IMG/VR virus record: IMGVR_UViG_3300032334_001918
Coordinates: 1-58,747 of that record
Direction: 5' to 3' (one strand)
Origin: a virus
DNA length: 58,747 nucleotides
Under the pieces are notes generated by a model. That model made no database searches. It had not been told where the DNA came from and saw nothing but the letters and a program-made list of their open reading frames with translations. Below, piece by piece: positions 8,397 through 15,812 of this stretch. Within the stretch, counting starts at the first letter, position 1. Each line of letters begins with the position of its first letter. Made by a program: the position numbers and the translations under genes.

Positions 8397-9555
8397 TTGG
8401 CCATTGATGCAAAACTCTATAACTTTAGGGGACAAATATAAGCTCTTAAAATTTATATTGACAACTTCTCTTTATACGCAAGGAAAGAAAGTTGTGAAAT
8501 TTGAAGATGCTTGGTCTAAATGGTTGGGAGCTAAACATTCACTATTCGTAACTTCTGGAAGCACAGCGAATTTCCTTTTAGTTTCTGCTGTTATGGAAAA
8601 ATATAATATCAAACCAGGCGATAAGGTTTTGCTTCCAGCATGCACATGGGTAACAAATGTTTCTCCTCCAATGCAGCTAGGATTAAAGCCTATTTTTTGC
8701 GATGTGAATTTGCAAAATTATTCTTTTGATGAATCTCATCTCTCGAGAATTGCTCGTAAACATAAGAACATCAAATTAATCTTTGTTACACATTTGCTCG
8801 GAATTCCTGCCCCATATCATAAACTAAAAGAACTATTTCCTAAAGCTGTCATCATTGACGATGTTTGCGAATCACATGGATGTTTAGATGTAGACTTTTC
8901 TAAAGTTGGTTCTAATAGTGTCGGTGCAACATATAGTTTCTATTTTGGACATCATATGACCACAATAGAGGGTGGAATAGTTTCAACCAATGATTCTGAA
9001 CTATATGATTTGATGAGAATGAAGCGCTCTCATGGCATGTCTAGAAATTCTGCAAATCTAAAAAAATACGCAGAAGAGAATCCAGATATTCAAAAATCCT
9101 TTTTGTTTGTAACTGATGGTTATAACTTTAGGAATACTGAATTTTCTGCAGTACTAGGATTGAGTCAACTTAAGAGACTTGATTCGTTTATTGAAACCCG
9201 AAAAGATAATTTTGTAAACTTTGTACGAATTGTAAACTCTTATCCTGATCATTTATTTCCTGTAACATTCCATCCAGGAAATAGTAGTTTTTGTTTTCCA
9301 TTTATTGCAAAGAATAGAGAAATTAAAGAAAGGTTAATAAAAGCTTTTGATGAGAATGGTATCGAACATAGACCTATTGTTGGAGGTAATCTATTGCGCC
9401 AACCATTTCTAAGAAACAATAAAGATATTGAGATACCTAATTGTCCTAATGCAAATATTCTTCATGAGAATGGAGTTTATGTTGGGAATAATCAGTTTGT
9501 TTCTTCAAAAGAAATGCAGAAACTGAATAAAATTTTAATTGATTTATTTGGATAA
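8383..9555 (+). CDS. colD: GDP-4-keto-6-deoxymannose 3-dehydratase (ColD-like, PLP)
   Basis: The 390-residue protein has the DegT/DnrJ/EryC1 PLP-transferase fold, with SGSTAN for phosphate binding and an IIDDVCESHG segment. At the position of the usual PLP-binding Lys it has His190, in the motif SFYFGHHMTTIEGG. That replacement marks the 3-deoxysugar dehydratases ColD and RfbH (E1), which remove the C3 hydroxyl instead of transaminating. Length matches ColD (about 388 residues) and is shorter than the iron-sulphur RfbH proteins. The C-terminal GIEHRPIVGGN and NGVYVGNNQ also fit ColD. I prefer the ATG at 8383 over one at 8353, which would add ten residues and deepen the overlap with the synthase gene. 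Confidence 0.88.
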   Translation: MSEFNWPLMQNSITLGDKYKLLKFILTTSLYTQGKKVVKFEDAWSKWLGAKHSLFVTSGSTANFLLVSAVMEKYNIKPGDKVLLPACTWVTNVSPPMQLGLKPIFCDVNLQNYSFDESHLSRIARKHKNIKLIFVTHLLGIPAPYHKLKELFPKAVIIDDVCESHGCLDVDFSKVGSNSVGATYSFYFGHHMTTIEGGIVSTNDSELYDLMRMKRSHGMSRNSANLKKYAEENPDIQKSFLFVTDGYNFRNTEFSAVLGLSQLKRLDSFIETRKDNFVNFVRIVNSYPDHLFPVTFHPGNSSFCFPFIAKNREIKERLIKAFDENGIEHRPIVGGNLLRQPFLRNNKDIEIPNCPNANILHENGVYVGNNQFVSSKEMQKLNKILIDLFG

Positions 9556-9560
9556 TTTAT

Positions 9561-10310
9561 ATGAAAATATTATGTTTTATTTTTTCTTGGAAAGGTCAAT
9601 ATATAAATGCAATTAACCTGGAAGAACAGGTTGCTCCATTTGTTGACCATTTAGTTGTAATCAATTCTGATGATGACAATAAGCCAAAACACTGGGTCAA
9701 TATCGGCAATGAATGCTATTTTTCCGATCAATTTAGAAAAGCTCTAGAGATCGCTAATCATTATGAGTATGATGTTCTGTGGCACATTCAAGCTGATGCA
9801 TCAATTGATTATGATGATATGCAATCTATAGTTAATGCAGCTAAGAAGACAAAAGAAAAATATGATTGGGGAATTTATGCACCCAATGTTGATGATACTT
9901 TTTATATTCCAGAAAGAACTGATGTGTTTAATTTAGAAAGTAATCTTAAAGTGGTTGCCACACCAGACAATACTTGTTGGATGATAACAAAAGATCTTAT
10001 AGATAAGATGAGATCAAATCTCCATTTAATGGAAACTAACCAATTAGGATGGGGTTGGGATTTAATTATTTGCGGACTCGCACACATAGAACAGAAGAAA
10101 GTTATAAGAGATTATAACTATACAGTGAATCATCCTAAATCTACAGGATATAAGAAAGAACAAGCTGAAATAGAAATGGCAGAAATGTTCGCTAAATGTC
10201 CAGATAGTTTAAAAGAAGCAATTTATTACATTAAAGTTCAGCCGCATAGTTTGGCTAAATTTTATGGAGTAGAGACAACCTCTAAATTATTCACATACAG
10301 TACCTATTAA
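9561..10310 (+). CDS. Putative GT-A type glycosyltransferase
   Basis: The 249-residue protein begins MKILCFIFSWKGQYINA and resembles small GT-A fold transferases. A hydrophobic strand VDHLVVINSDDD is followed by LWHIQADASIDYDDM, where QADAS sits where the metal-binding DxD is expected. A GWGWDLIICG segment later on resembles the acceptor/aspartate helix region of family 2-like enzymes. No membrane segment is visible, so it should be cytoplasmic. The gene lies 5 bases after colD and 4 bases before a GT10 gene, in the same operon. The sugar donor is unknown, and the match to a named family is weak. Confidence 0.55.
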   Translation: MKILCFIFSWKGQYINAINLEEQVAPFVDHLVVINSDDDNKPKHWVNIGNECYFSDQFRKALEIANHYEYDVLWHIQADASIDYDDMQSIVNAAKKTKEKYDWGIYAPNVDDTFYIPERTDVFNLESNLKVVATPDNTCWMITKDLIDKMRSNLHLMETNQLGWGWDLIICGLAHIEQKKVIRDYNYTVNHPKSTGYKKEQAEIEMAEMFAKCPDSLKEAIYYIKVQPHSLAKFYGVETTSKLFTYSTY

Positions 10311-10314
10311 AAAT

Positions 10315-11172
10315 ATGAATATTTGTTATCTAGATTTTTGGCCAGGATTTGACACAAATTGCAATTGGTTTAATCTTGTCTTTCGCGAAATTTTAAACGA
10401 TAGAGAAATTAACTTTAACTCTTCTCCTTCTGAGGCTGATGTTATTGTATTTTCTTGTTTTGGTAATGAGCACATAAAATATAAAAACAGTAAAGCTGTA
10501 AAGATATTCTATACTGGAGAAAATCAAAGAGCTGATTTAAGCGTTGCTGATTTTTCTTTAAGTTTTGATTACGAAACTCATAACGGCAAAAATTTTAGAC
10601 TGCCTCATTGGTACATGTATGTTAATTGGTGGGGTGAAGAAAATTTCCCTCACGCCAGAATAAGCAAAGAAAGATTATTCTATACACACACTCCAGAAGA
10701 AGTTTTTTCTAGAAATGATTTTTGCTGTGTAGTCATCGGTAATCCAGTAAGAAATAGAATAGAAGTTGCTCAAAAATTAGACTCATATAAACCAGTACAT
10801 GGATATGGGAAAGTTTTTGGAAATCCATACAATGGATGTAAGGTAGATTTAATAAGCAAATACAGATATAATATTTGCTTTGAAAATTCAATTTACCCAG
10901 GATACATAACAGAAAAACTACTTGAGGCTAAAGTTGCTGGATGCATCCCAATCTATTATGGTAGTGATACTGTAAGTACTGATTTTAACCCAGATTGTTT
11001 TATTAACTATAATAAATTTGAGAATCCTTCTGATTTACTTGAAGAGATTATTAAAATTGAAAGTAATCGTTCTCTATTTGATTCTTTTGTTTCTCAAAAA
11101 TTATTCACTCAAGAACCAAATTTAGATAACGTATATAATTTTTTGTCAAAGGCATTTAACAAATATGTATAA
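10315..11172 (+). CDS. GT10-family fucosyltransferase-like (alpha-1,3 type)
   Basis: The 285-residue protein matches the GT10 alpha-1,3/4-fucosyltransferase family. The C-terminal donor-binding block reads YNICFENSIYPGYITEKLLE, followed by AGCIPIYYGS. Upstream are the IFYTGENQRADLS and DYETH segments also seen in bacterial FucT enzymes. GT10 enzymes use GDP-L-fucose. Because the same operon can make GDP-L-colitose (3-deoxyfucose), this enzyme is a good candidate for attaching fucose or colitose to a surface glycan. The length is typical of short bacterial members without heptad repeats. It overlaps the next gene by 8 bases. Confidence 0.85.
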   Translation: MNICYLDFWPGFDTNCNWFNLVFREILNDREINFNSSPSEADVIVFSCFGNEHIKYKNSKAVKIFYTGENQRADLSVADFSLSFDYETHNGKNFRLPHWYMYVNWWGEENFPHARISKERLFYTHTPEEVFSRNDFCCVVIGNPVRNRIEVAQKLDSYKPVHGYGKVFGNPYNGCKVDLISKYRYNICFENSIYPGYITEKLLEAKVAGCIPIYYGSDTVSTDFNPDCFINYNKFENPSDLLEEIIKIESNRSLFDSFVSQKLFTQEPNLDNVYNFLSKAFNKYV

Positions 11173-12067
11173 AAATGTTTATGAAATAAATCAAATTTTG
11201 TCCGACATTCTCAAGAAAGGTGAGCCAAGCTCAATTTTACGAATATGTAACACATTGGGTTACGTCATTCATCGTCTCTGCACAAACCAACCAATCGATC
11301 ACCAATATTTCAATGTAAATCATTTTGTGGAAACTGGGATATTTCCCGTCTCTATGGAATATGCAATTTCTGTTATGCAGAATACATTTGATGTTATGCA
11401 AAAATCAAATGCTCTAGGGTTTGTTGACTGTTCTGGAGATATAAGTCGTGATTCTCAATTCTTAAATTTATTCCCAAATATTCCAAAATATTTTGGTAGC
11501 GCAATTATGGATCCAGGAGTATTATTTGGACATTCTGAATTTGGGGAAATAGAAAATCCATGGACAGAACAATTAGCTGGTAAAAAAGTTTTAGTTCTGT
11601 CGTCCCATATCCAAACTATAAATGAGCAATGGAAAAATATTGATGCTATTTGGGGAAAACGTAAAAACACGATAGTACCATTTGAATTAGCTGGAGTCAT
11701 CAATACACATTTCCATCCAATGGTTGATGATCGACAATATTCAAATTGCGACGATCTTATGTCATCTATTGAAATTACAAAACAAAAGATTGACCAATAT
11801 GACTATGATGTTTTATTATCAGGAATTGCGACACAATCTCCATTTTTCTGTCAACATGCCAAAGAAAGAGGAAAGATAGGAATTCACGTTGGCGGATCTT
11901 TACAATTATTCTTTGGGATTCTTGGAAATCGTTGGACAAAGGCTCCATGTTACAATTCATGGCATAATATGTTTAACGAACATTGGAAATATCCACTCAA
12001 GATTGATGAACCTCAGGGAAAAGATGTAACTAATCATTTAGAATTTTCTAATGCATATTGGGGGTAA
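11165..12067 (+). CDS. GT-D/DUF1792-like glycosyltransferase-like protein
   Basis: The 300-residue protein has an N-terminal SSILRICNTLGYVIHR segment and a C-terminal CQHAKERGKIGIHVGGSLQ followed by LFFGILGNRW. This combination is found in uncharacterised polysaccharide proteins related to the GT-D fold (DUF1792) glucosyltransferases. A YDYDVLLSGIATQSP strand precedes the HVGG motif. It is the last gene of the glycan operon and overlaps the GT10 gene by 8 bases. Transfer of a hexose is a reasonable guess, and the specific reaction is not known. Confidence 0.55.
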   Translation: MYKNVYEINQILSDILKKGEPSSILRICNTLGYVIHRLCTNQPIDHQYFNVNHFVETGIFPVSMEYAISVMQNTFDVMQKSNALGFVDCSGDISRDSQFLNLFPNIPKYFGSAIMDPGVLFGHSEFGEIENPWTEQLAGKKVLVLSSHIQTINEQWKNIDAIWGKRKNTIVPFELAGVINTHFHPMVDDRQYSNCDDLMSSIEITKQKIDQYDYDVLLSGIATQSPFFCQHAKERGKIGIHVGGSLQLFFGILGNRWTKAPCYNSWHNMFNEHWKYPLKIDEPQGKDVTNHLEFSNAYWG

Positions 12068-12082
12068 CTCTCTAAGTTGTTG

Positions 12083-12104
12083 ATTCTAATATAAATATTA
12101 GAAT
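12083..12104 (+). promoter_or_regulatory. Inverted repeat containing a T4-late-type box
   Basis: Nine-base arms ATTCTAATA and TATTAGAAT flank a four-base centre. The octamer TATAAATA at 12090-12097, identical to the T4 late promoter -10 consensus read by gp55, spans the repeat centre. It lies about 75 bases upstream of the HNH gene. The repeat is not followed by a T-run, so it does not look like a terminator. Use as a late promoter is inferred from the sequence match and from the gp33 gene in this window. Confidence 0.5.
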
Positions 12105-12113
12105 TGAAATTAA

Positions 12114-12142
12114 TTGCTTGTATTGTATTAATAGTATACAAT
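12114..12142 (+). promoter_or_regulatory. Sigma70-like promoter before the HNH gene
   Basis: A -35 element TTGCTT (12114-12119) is separated by 17 bases from a -10 element TACAAT (12137-12142). Spacing is ideal, the -10 box matches 5 of 6 consensus bases and the -35 box 3 of 6. The start would be near 12149, just before GAGAGG at 12164-12169 and the GTG of the HNH gene. Confidence 0.5.
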
Positions 12143-12174
12143 ATAGTGATAGGATATTAACTTGAGAGGTCATC

Positions 12175-12744
12175 GTGTCTACCAAAGTTTTGATCGCAGA
12201 CAAACAGGGCACACCTAAAGAATGGGTGTCACATAGAGATGCTGCGAATTACTACAGCAACGATAAAGTTCTGTGGGAAATTGGATCGCCAATTAAAGTC
12301 TATTATGGCGGAATTAATAAATTTGGCGAACAATCATCTTTGACAATTTCGTCAATCGTTGGCGTTAGTGGACCAATTCTTGGAACCAAATTCTACGATA
12401 AAGAAACAGTTTACGCAGAGCGCATGGTCATGTATGCTCGCGATCGGCATCTTTGCGCATATTGTGGAGATCAGTTCGAACCTGGAGAACTGACAATTGA
12501 CCACGTTCAACCAAAATCTCGTGGAGGCAAAAACACTTGGGTCAATTGCGTCACTGCATGCAAACCCTGTAATTTGCGAAAAGGTAACAAAACTCCAGAA
12601 GAAGCAAGAATGCATCTTTTGTATGTTCCATATGCTGTCAATATGTTCGAGCGCATGATTCTTAAGAATCGTAACATTCTTGCAGACCAGATGGATTTCT
12701 TAATTGCAAGAGTCCCGAAGCACAGCCGAATTTTAATGAACTAA
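12175..12744 (+). CDS. HNH endonuclease
   Basis: The 189-residue protein has an HNH nuclease core. CAYCGDQF supplies the first zinc Cys pair, LTIDHVQPKSRGG the Asp-His, and WVNCVTACKPCNLRKGN the Asn and second Cys pair (about residues 95-145). A C-terminal NILADQMDFLIARVPKHSR tail resembles a full-length HNH family common in proteobacterial chromosomes, so it may have been exchanged with a host. The start is GTG with GAGAGG at 12164-12169. It does not interrupt another gene, so homing activity is possible but not shown. Other roles could be DNA processing or degradation of host DNA. Confidence 0.85.
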   Translation: MSTKVLIADKQGTPKEWVSHRDAANYYSNDKVLWEIGSPIKVYYGGINKFGEQSSLTISSIVGVSGPILGTKFYDKETVYAERMVMYARDRHLCAYCGDQFEPGELTIDHVQPKSRGGKNTWVNCVTACKPCNLRKGNKTPEEARMHLLYVPYAVNMFERMILKNRNILADQMDFLIARVPKHSRILMN

Positions 12745-12749
12745 GAGCT

Positions 12750-12780
12750 CCTAAGCCATTGATTTCATTAAGGTTTTTTT
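12750..12780 (+). terminator. Weak rho-independent terminator after the HNH gene
   Basis: CCTAA (12750-12754) can pair with TTAAGG (12768-12773) if one base is bulged, and a run of seven T follows at 12774-12780. The stem is short, so the call rests mainly on the T-run and on the position after the HNH stop codon. Confidence 0.35.
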
Positions 12781-12783
12781 CTG

Positions 12784-12836
12784 TTGCCTTTTACGATGTA
12801 TTGTAGTAGAATATTCTTATACCGTAATGAAACGGT
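12784..12836 (+). promoter_or_regulatory. Sigma70-like promoter and leader hairpin before the winged-helix gene
   Basis: TTGCCT (12784-12789), a 17-base spacer and TAGAAT (12807-12812) form a good sigma70-type promoter. The hairpin ACCGT-AATGAA-ACGGT (12821-12836) lies right at the expected transcript 5' end and could stabilise the message or serve as an operator. A GTGAGG ribosome site precedes the ATG at 12873. Confidence 0.5.
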
Positions 12837-12872
12837 TCTTATTTTGTAATGTTAATGTGAGGTATCTAAACT

Positions 12873-13367
12873 ATGTCTAATTCTACCCAAGCCCATAATC
12901 TCTATAACCTTCTTGTTGCTGCTGGCGCCACTGGTGTCACTCGCGCAGATATCGCAACTCATCTTGGCGTCAGTGAAGGTTCTGTTCCCGTTTATATCTT
13001 TGGTCTGAAGAAGTTCTTCAGTGCTGAGATTGATAATATTAAGGATGGACGCAAGGTTGTTGCATATAAGCTGACCAATGCCTCTGATATTGAGGTTCCT
13101 TCTCATCGCCTGTATCGTCGTAACGATAATGGTGCTGTTATTCTCAGCAATCCTAGTGCTGGTGTCACTAAGCCTGTCAAGGCAACTAAGACCAAGGTGA
13201 CCAAGGTTGCTAAGAAGAAGGCTGCTAAGGTTGTAAACGTCACCAAGCCTAAGAGCAAGAAGATTATTATTGATGATGGTGACGTTGCTATCCTCGATAA
13301 AGATCTTGAGATCAGCGAGTTCACTGATGCTGAACTGAATGACATTCGGTCCACTCTCGGTCTGTAA
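12873..13367 (+). CDS. Winged-helix-like DNA-binding protein with basic histone-like tail
   Basis: The 164-residue protein has two visible parts. Residues about 8-75 look like a small winged helix (LLVAAGATGVTRADIATHLG, then YIFGLKKFF and a DGRKVVAYKL wing). Residues about 105-135 are rich in Lys, Ala, Val and Thr (KVAKKKAAKVV, KPKSKK), as in histone H1-type tails. An acidic C-terminus follows. The likely role is binding DNA, either as a regulator or in nucleoid handling. It has its own promoter and its stop overlaps the next ATG (TAATG), so the two are translationally coupled. Confidence 0.55.
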   Translation: MSNSTQAHNLYNLLVAAGATGVTRADIATHLGVSEGSVPVYIFGLKKFFSAEIDNIKDGRKVVAYKLTNASDIEVPSHRLYRRNDNGAVILSNPSAGVTKPVKATKTKVTKVAKKKAAKVVNVTKPKSKKIIIDDGDVAILDKDLEISEFTDAELNDIRSTLGL

Positions 13368-13933
13368 TGAATATATTCTATCTAGATAAAGATCCCAGGC
13401 TTGCCGCAGAATACCACTGCGACAAGCACGTGGTCAAAATGATTCTAGAATCTGCGCAGCTACTTTCGGCTGCGCATCGTCTTCTAGATGGAAACCTTGT
13501 CGAAGGTAAGAAGCAGGTTGCTGGATCTTTACCTGCTCGCTGGCGAAAAACTAAGAAGTGGGAGTTATCAGATGAACGTGAAAAAATTCTTTACAGCGCG
13601 AGCCACATCAATCATCCCTCTTGTGTATGGGCTCGAAGCAATATCGATCATTATCGTTACCTTTACGATCTATTTGTTTTCCTAATTGCAGAATACAAAT
13701 ATCGCTATAAAAATAAATCTCATAAATGCGAGGAATTGGTCGATACGCTGATTGATAGCCCGATTAATATCGATTACGAAGCTCCATGGCAAGATCCTCC
13801 GCAAGCAATGCCAGAAGATTGTAAAGTTCACAATGATACAGTCCTTGCATATCGAAACTACTACATAATGCATAAGTCGCATTTTGCGAAATGGACAAGG
13901 CGTCCCGAGCCTGATTGGTACAAACCTTCTTGA
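13367..13933 (+). CDS. Conserved phage hypothetical protein
   Basis: The 188-residue protein starts MNIFYLDKDPRLAAEYHCDK, followed by HVVKMILESAQLLSAAH, an N-terminus I recognise from uncharacterised proteins of marine T4-like phages. A central region has HINHPSCVWARSNIDHYRYL and the C-terminus has WKTHFAKW-like aromatic residues (HKSHFAKWTRRPEPDWY). Several conserved His, Asp and Trp residues suggest an enzyme, but no named domain can be assigned. The start shares one base with the preceding stop. Transcription probably comes from the 12784 promoter. Confidence 0.7.
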   Translation: MNIFYLDKDPRLAAEYHCDKHVVKMILESAQLLSAAHRLLDGNLVEGKKQVAGSLPARWRKTKKWELSDEREKILYSASHINHPSCVWARSNIDHYRYLYDLFVFLIAEYKYRYKNKSHKCEELVDTLIDSPINIDYEAPWQDPPQAMPEDCKVHNDTVLAYRNYYIMHKSHFAKWTRRPEPDWYKPS

Positions 13934-13934
13934 G

Positions 13935-13942
13935 TATAAATA
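13935..13942 (+). promoter_or_regulatory. T4-late-type promoter box TATAAATA
   Basis: An exact TATAAATA octamer lies only 5 bases before the ATG at 13948. In T4 the start site falls roughly 6-7 bases after this box, so a transcript from here would begin at or next to the start codon and have almost no leader. No ribosome-binding site is visible between the box and the ATG. Confidence 0.5.
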
Positions 13943-13947
13943 CAGTT

Positions 13948-14286
13948 ATGGAATATGCATTCAAAGTAATAAAAACTGGTGAAATCGTCAGATATGACAT
14001 GAAAATGTCAGAATATGATGCTTTCAAAAAAGATAACCCCCATTTAGAGCGTTATCATGAAACAGCACCACCATTTAAGGATGGTGATGGTAGTAGCACC
14101 AGTGGATTTGTTCCTAAATTGGACAATGGCTTTAAAGAAGTTCTATCTAAAATTGCAGAAGCTCATCCAGCAAGCGAGCTTTCTAAGAATTCAGATGTGC
14201 ATAGAAAGAGTATTAAAGAAATCAAAACACGTCGGATTATGACCAAATACGCAGAAAAATCAGGAATTAAAGGAGTCAAATTCTGA
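13948..14286 (+). CDS. Conserved T4-like phage protein, FmdB-like without cysteines
   Basis: The 112-residue protein begins MEYAFKVIKTGEIVRYDMKM and continues with SEYDAFKKDNPHLERY, like small phage proteins related in layout to FmdB regulators. The zinc-ribbon cysteines are absent. A GFKEVLSKIAEAHPASEL segment and a basic C-terminus (KEIKTRRIM) follow. I chose the ATG at 13948 because the upstream TTG at 13915 would place the start inside the preceding gene and give an extension unlike the family. A strong terminator follows. Function unknown. Confidence 0.65.
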   Translation: MEYAFKVIKTGEIVRYDMKMSEYDAFKKDNPHLERYHETAPPFKDGDGSSTSGFVPKLDNGFKEVLSKIAEAHPASELSKNSDVHRKSIKEIKTRRIMTKYAEKSGIKGVKF

Positions 14287-14348
14287 GTCTCAAAAAAGTT
14301 CGATTTACAATTTGTTTTATATAATGCATCATTTGTCTGGTCGCGAAA

Positions 14349-14388
14349 AGAGCAAAGACCTCGTGAGTGGTCTTGTGCTCTTTTTTTC
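14349..14388 (+). terminator. Rho-independent terminator
   Basis: AGAGCAAAGACC (14349-14360) pairs with GGTCTTGTGCTCT (14369-14381) with a single bulged G, around an 8-base loop, and runs into seven T. It ends the transcript of the 13948 gene and insulates the PhoH gene. Confidence 0.85.
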
Positions 14389-14417
14389 ATTTCAAAAACC
14401 GTTAAAAGAGAGAAACC

Positions 14418-15104
14418 ATGGCAAAAGCAAAAAAGAGCGTACAACAACACTTTTCCTTACGCAAGATTCAGCCGCTCACAGCGAATCAAGATAAGACCTT
14501 TAAAGGGTATGAAACGGGAAAAAATCTTCTTCTTCATGGCGTAGCTGGTACAGGTAAAACATATATCTCAATGTACCTCGCTCTACAAGAAGTATTGAAG
14601 ACTGATAGTCAGTATAATAAGATTGTTGTTATTAGAAGTGTTGTGCCTTCCAGAGATATGGGATTCTTACCAGGCTCTGCTAAAGATAAAGCAAAAGTGT
14701 ATGAAGAACCATATAAAGAGATTTGCGACGATTTATTTGGTAGAGGGGATGGATATGACATCCTAAGAATGAAGGGTCTTGTTGAGTTTGCCACAACATC
14801 ATTCCTTCGCGGCGTAACTTTTAGAGACGCTATTGTGGTTGTTGATGAATTTCAAAATATGAACCTTGCTGAACTTGATACCGTAATTACAAGAATCGGC
14901 AATAATTGTAAGATAATTTTCTGCGGCGACATTCGTCAGTCAGACTTTGTAAAGAAAGAAGAACGTCAAGGAATGTTGACTTTCATGAAGATTATAGATA
15001 AAATGAATCTATTCGATAAGGTTGAGTTTGATGTCGAGGATATCGTAAGAAGTGCCCTCGTGAAGAATTATATAATTTCCAAATTAGCAGTAGGTATAAC
15101 TTGA
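14418..15104 (+). CDS. phoH: PhoH-like P-loop ATPase
   Basis: The 228-residue protein is a PhoH-family NTPase, very common in marine phages. Walker A GVAGTGKT lies near residues 41-48 and Walker B IVVVDEFQNM near 138-147. An RSVVPSRDMGFLPG segment and an IIFCGDIRQSD sensor strand also match the family. PhoH proteins are linked to RNA metabolism or phosphate stress, but their role in phages is unproven. AGAGAG precedes the ATG by about 7 bases. The stop overlaps the TTG start of the exonuclease gene (TTGA), so the two are coupled. Confidence 0.9.
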   Translation: MAKAKKSVQQHFSLRKIQPLTANQDKTFKGYETGKNLLLHGVAGTGKTYISMYLALQEVLKTDSQYNKIVVIRSVVPSRDMGFLPGSAKDKAKVYEEPYKEICDDLFGRGDGYDILRMKGLVEFATTSFLRGVTFRDAIVVVDEFQNMNLAELDTVITRIGNNCKIIFCGDIRQSDFVKKEERQGMLTFMKIIDKMNLFDKVEFDVEDIVRSALVKNYIISKLAVGIT

Positions 15105-15766
15105 AACAATTTAAACATGATTTTGTCACCCTTCCTAAGATGCAGCGCATCAACGAAGATGGTAGTCGTTATTATTTGACGCCAGAAGGAAACCGTTACC
15201 AGTCAGTTACAACGCTGACTGGTAACTGGAATAAGAAAGCCATTCTTGAGTGGCGTGAGCGTGTTGGTGAGAAGAAGGCAACTGAAATCTCAACTCGTGC
15301 CGCATCTCGCGGCACGAGTCTCCATAAGACGGTAGAGCAGTATTTGTTAAATGAAGATGTTGACTTCGGTCCTAATCCTCTGACTAAATCACTCTTCCAT
15401 AGAATTAAGCCGATTGTCGATCGACTCGATAATATCAAGTTGGTCGAAGGTACGATGTACAGCGACACTCTAAAACTGGCTGGAACTACCGACTGTATTG
15501 CTGAGTATAGTGGAAAGCTTGCTGTTATTGACTTCAAAACTTCTACGAAGGCTAAGAAGAAAGAACACATTTCAAACTACTTTATGCAGGGTGCTGCTTA
15601 CGGTAGGATGTATGAAGAGCTCTATAATCAAACTCCAGAGATCGTTGTAATTATGATGGCAGTCGAAAGTATGCCATACCCGATTACGTTCATCGAACCA
15701 TATGCAAAATGTAATGAAATGCTTATGGATTTTATGAAATCTCTTGACAAAGAACTACTAGTATAG
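15101..15766 (+). CDS. PD-(D/E)XK exonuclease (RecB/Cas4-like)
   Basis: The 221-residue protein is a RecB-like nuclease. A TSLHKTVEQYL helix with the conserved His is followed by GTTDCIAEY (catalytic Asp near residue 130) and AVIDFKTS (Asp-X-Lys near 144-146). QGAAYGRMYEEL matches the downstream Gln motif of these nucleases. It probably trims DNA during replication or recombination, or degrades host DNA. The start is TTG in a TTGA overlap with phoH. The next in-frame ATG is 13 codons in, inside the N-terminal segment. A promoter -35 lies in its last codons. Confidence 0.85.
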   Translation: MKQFKHDFVTLPKMQRINEDGSRYYLTPEGNRYQSVTTLTGNWNKKAILEWRERVGEKKATEISTRAASRGTSLHKTVEQYLLNEDVDFGPNPLTKSLFHRIKPIVDRLDNIKLVEGTMYSDTLKLAGTTDCIAEYSGKLAVIDFKTSTKAKKKEHISNYFMQGAAYGRMYEELYNQTPEIVVIMMAVESMPYPITFIEPYAKCNEMLMDFMKSLDKELLV

Positions 15767-15772
15767 TATAGT
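15744..15772 (+). promoter_or_regulatory. Strong sigma70-like promoter
   Basis: A perfect -35 TTGACA (15744-15749), a 17-base spacer and -10 TATAGT (15767-15772) lie at the very end of the exonuclease gene. It would drive the 15813 gene, the 70-residue gene, the tmRNA and possibly beyond. Confidence 0.7.
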
Positions 15773-15776
15773 ATAA

Positions 15777-15784
15777 TATAAATA
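15777..15784 (+). promoter_or_regulatory. T4-late-type promoter box TATAAATA
   Basis: An exact late-type octamer starts 4 bases after the sigma70-like -10 element, inside a TATAGTATAGTATAATATA run. Early and late promoters appear stacked ahead of the tmRNA operon, which would keep it expressed in both phases. Confidence 0.55.
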
Positions 15785-15812
15785 GAGCTATAATTTACAC
15801 TCAAAGGGGCTA

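Noticed and set aside
1-12067. Bacterial chromosome segment rather than phage.
   Set aside because: The locus runs straight into phage genes on the same strand with phage-like spacing, although a chimeric assembly can only be excluded with reads.
13915-13947. TTG start extending the 13948 gene.
   Set aside because: It lies inside the preceding gene and spans the late promoter box; the ATG fits the family start.
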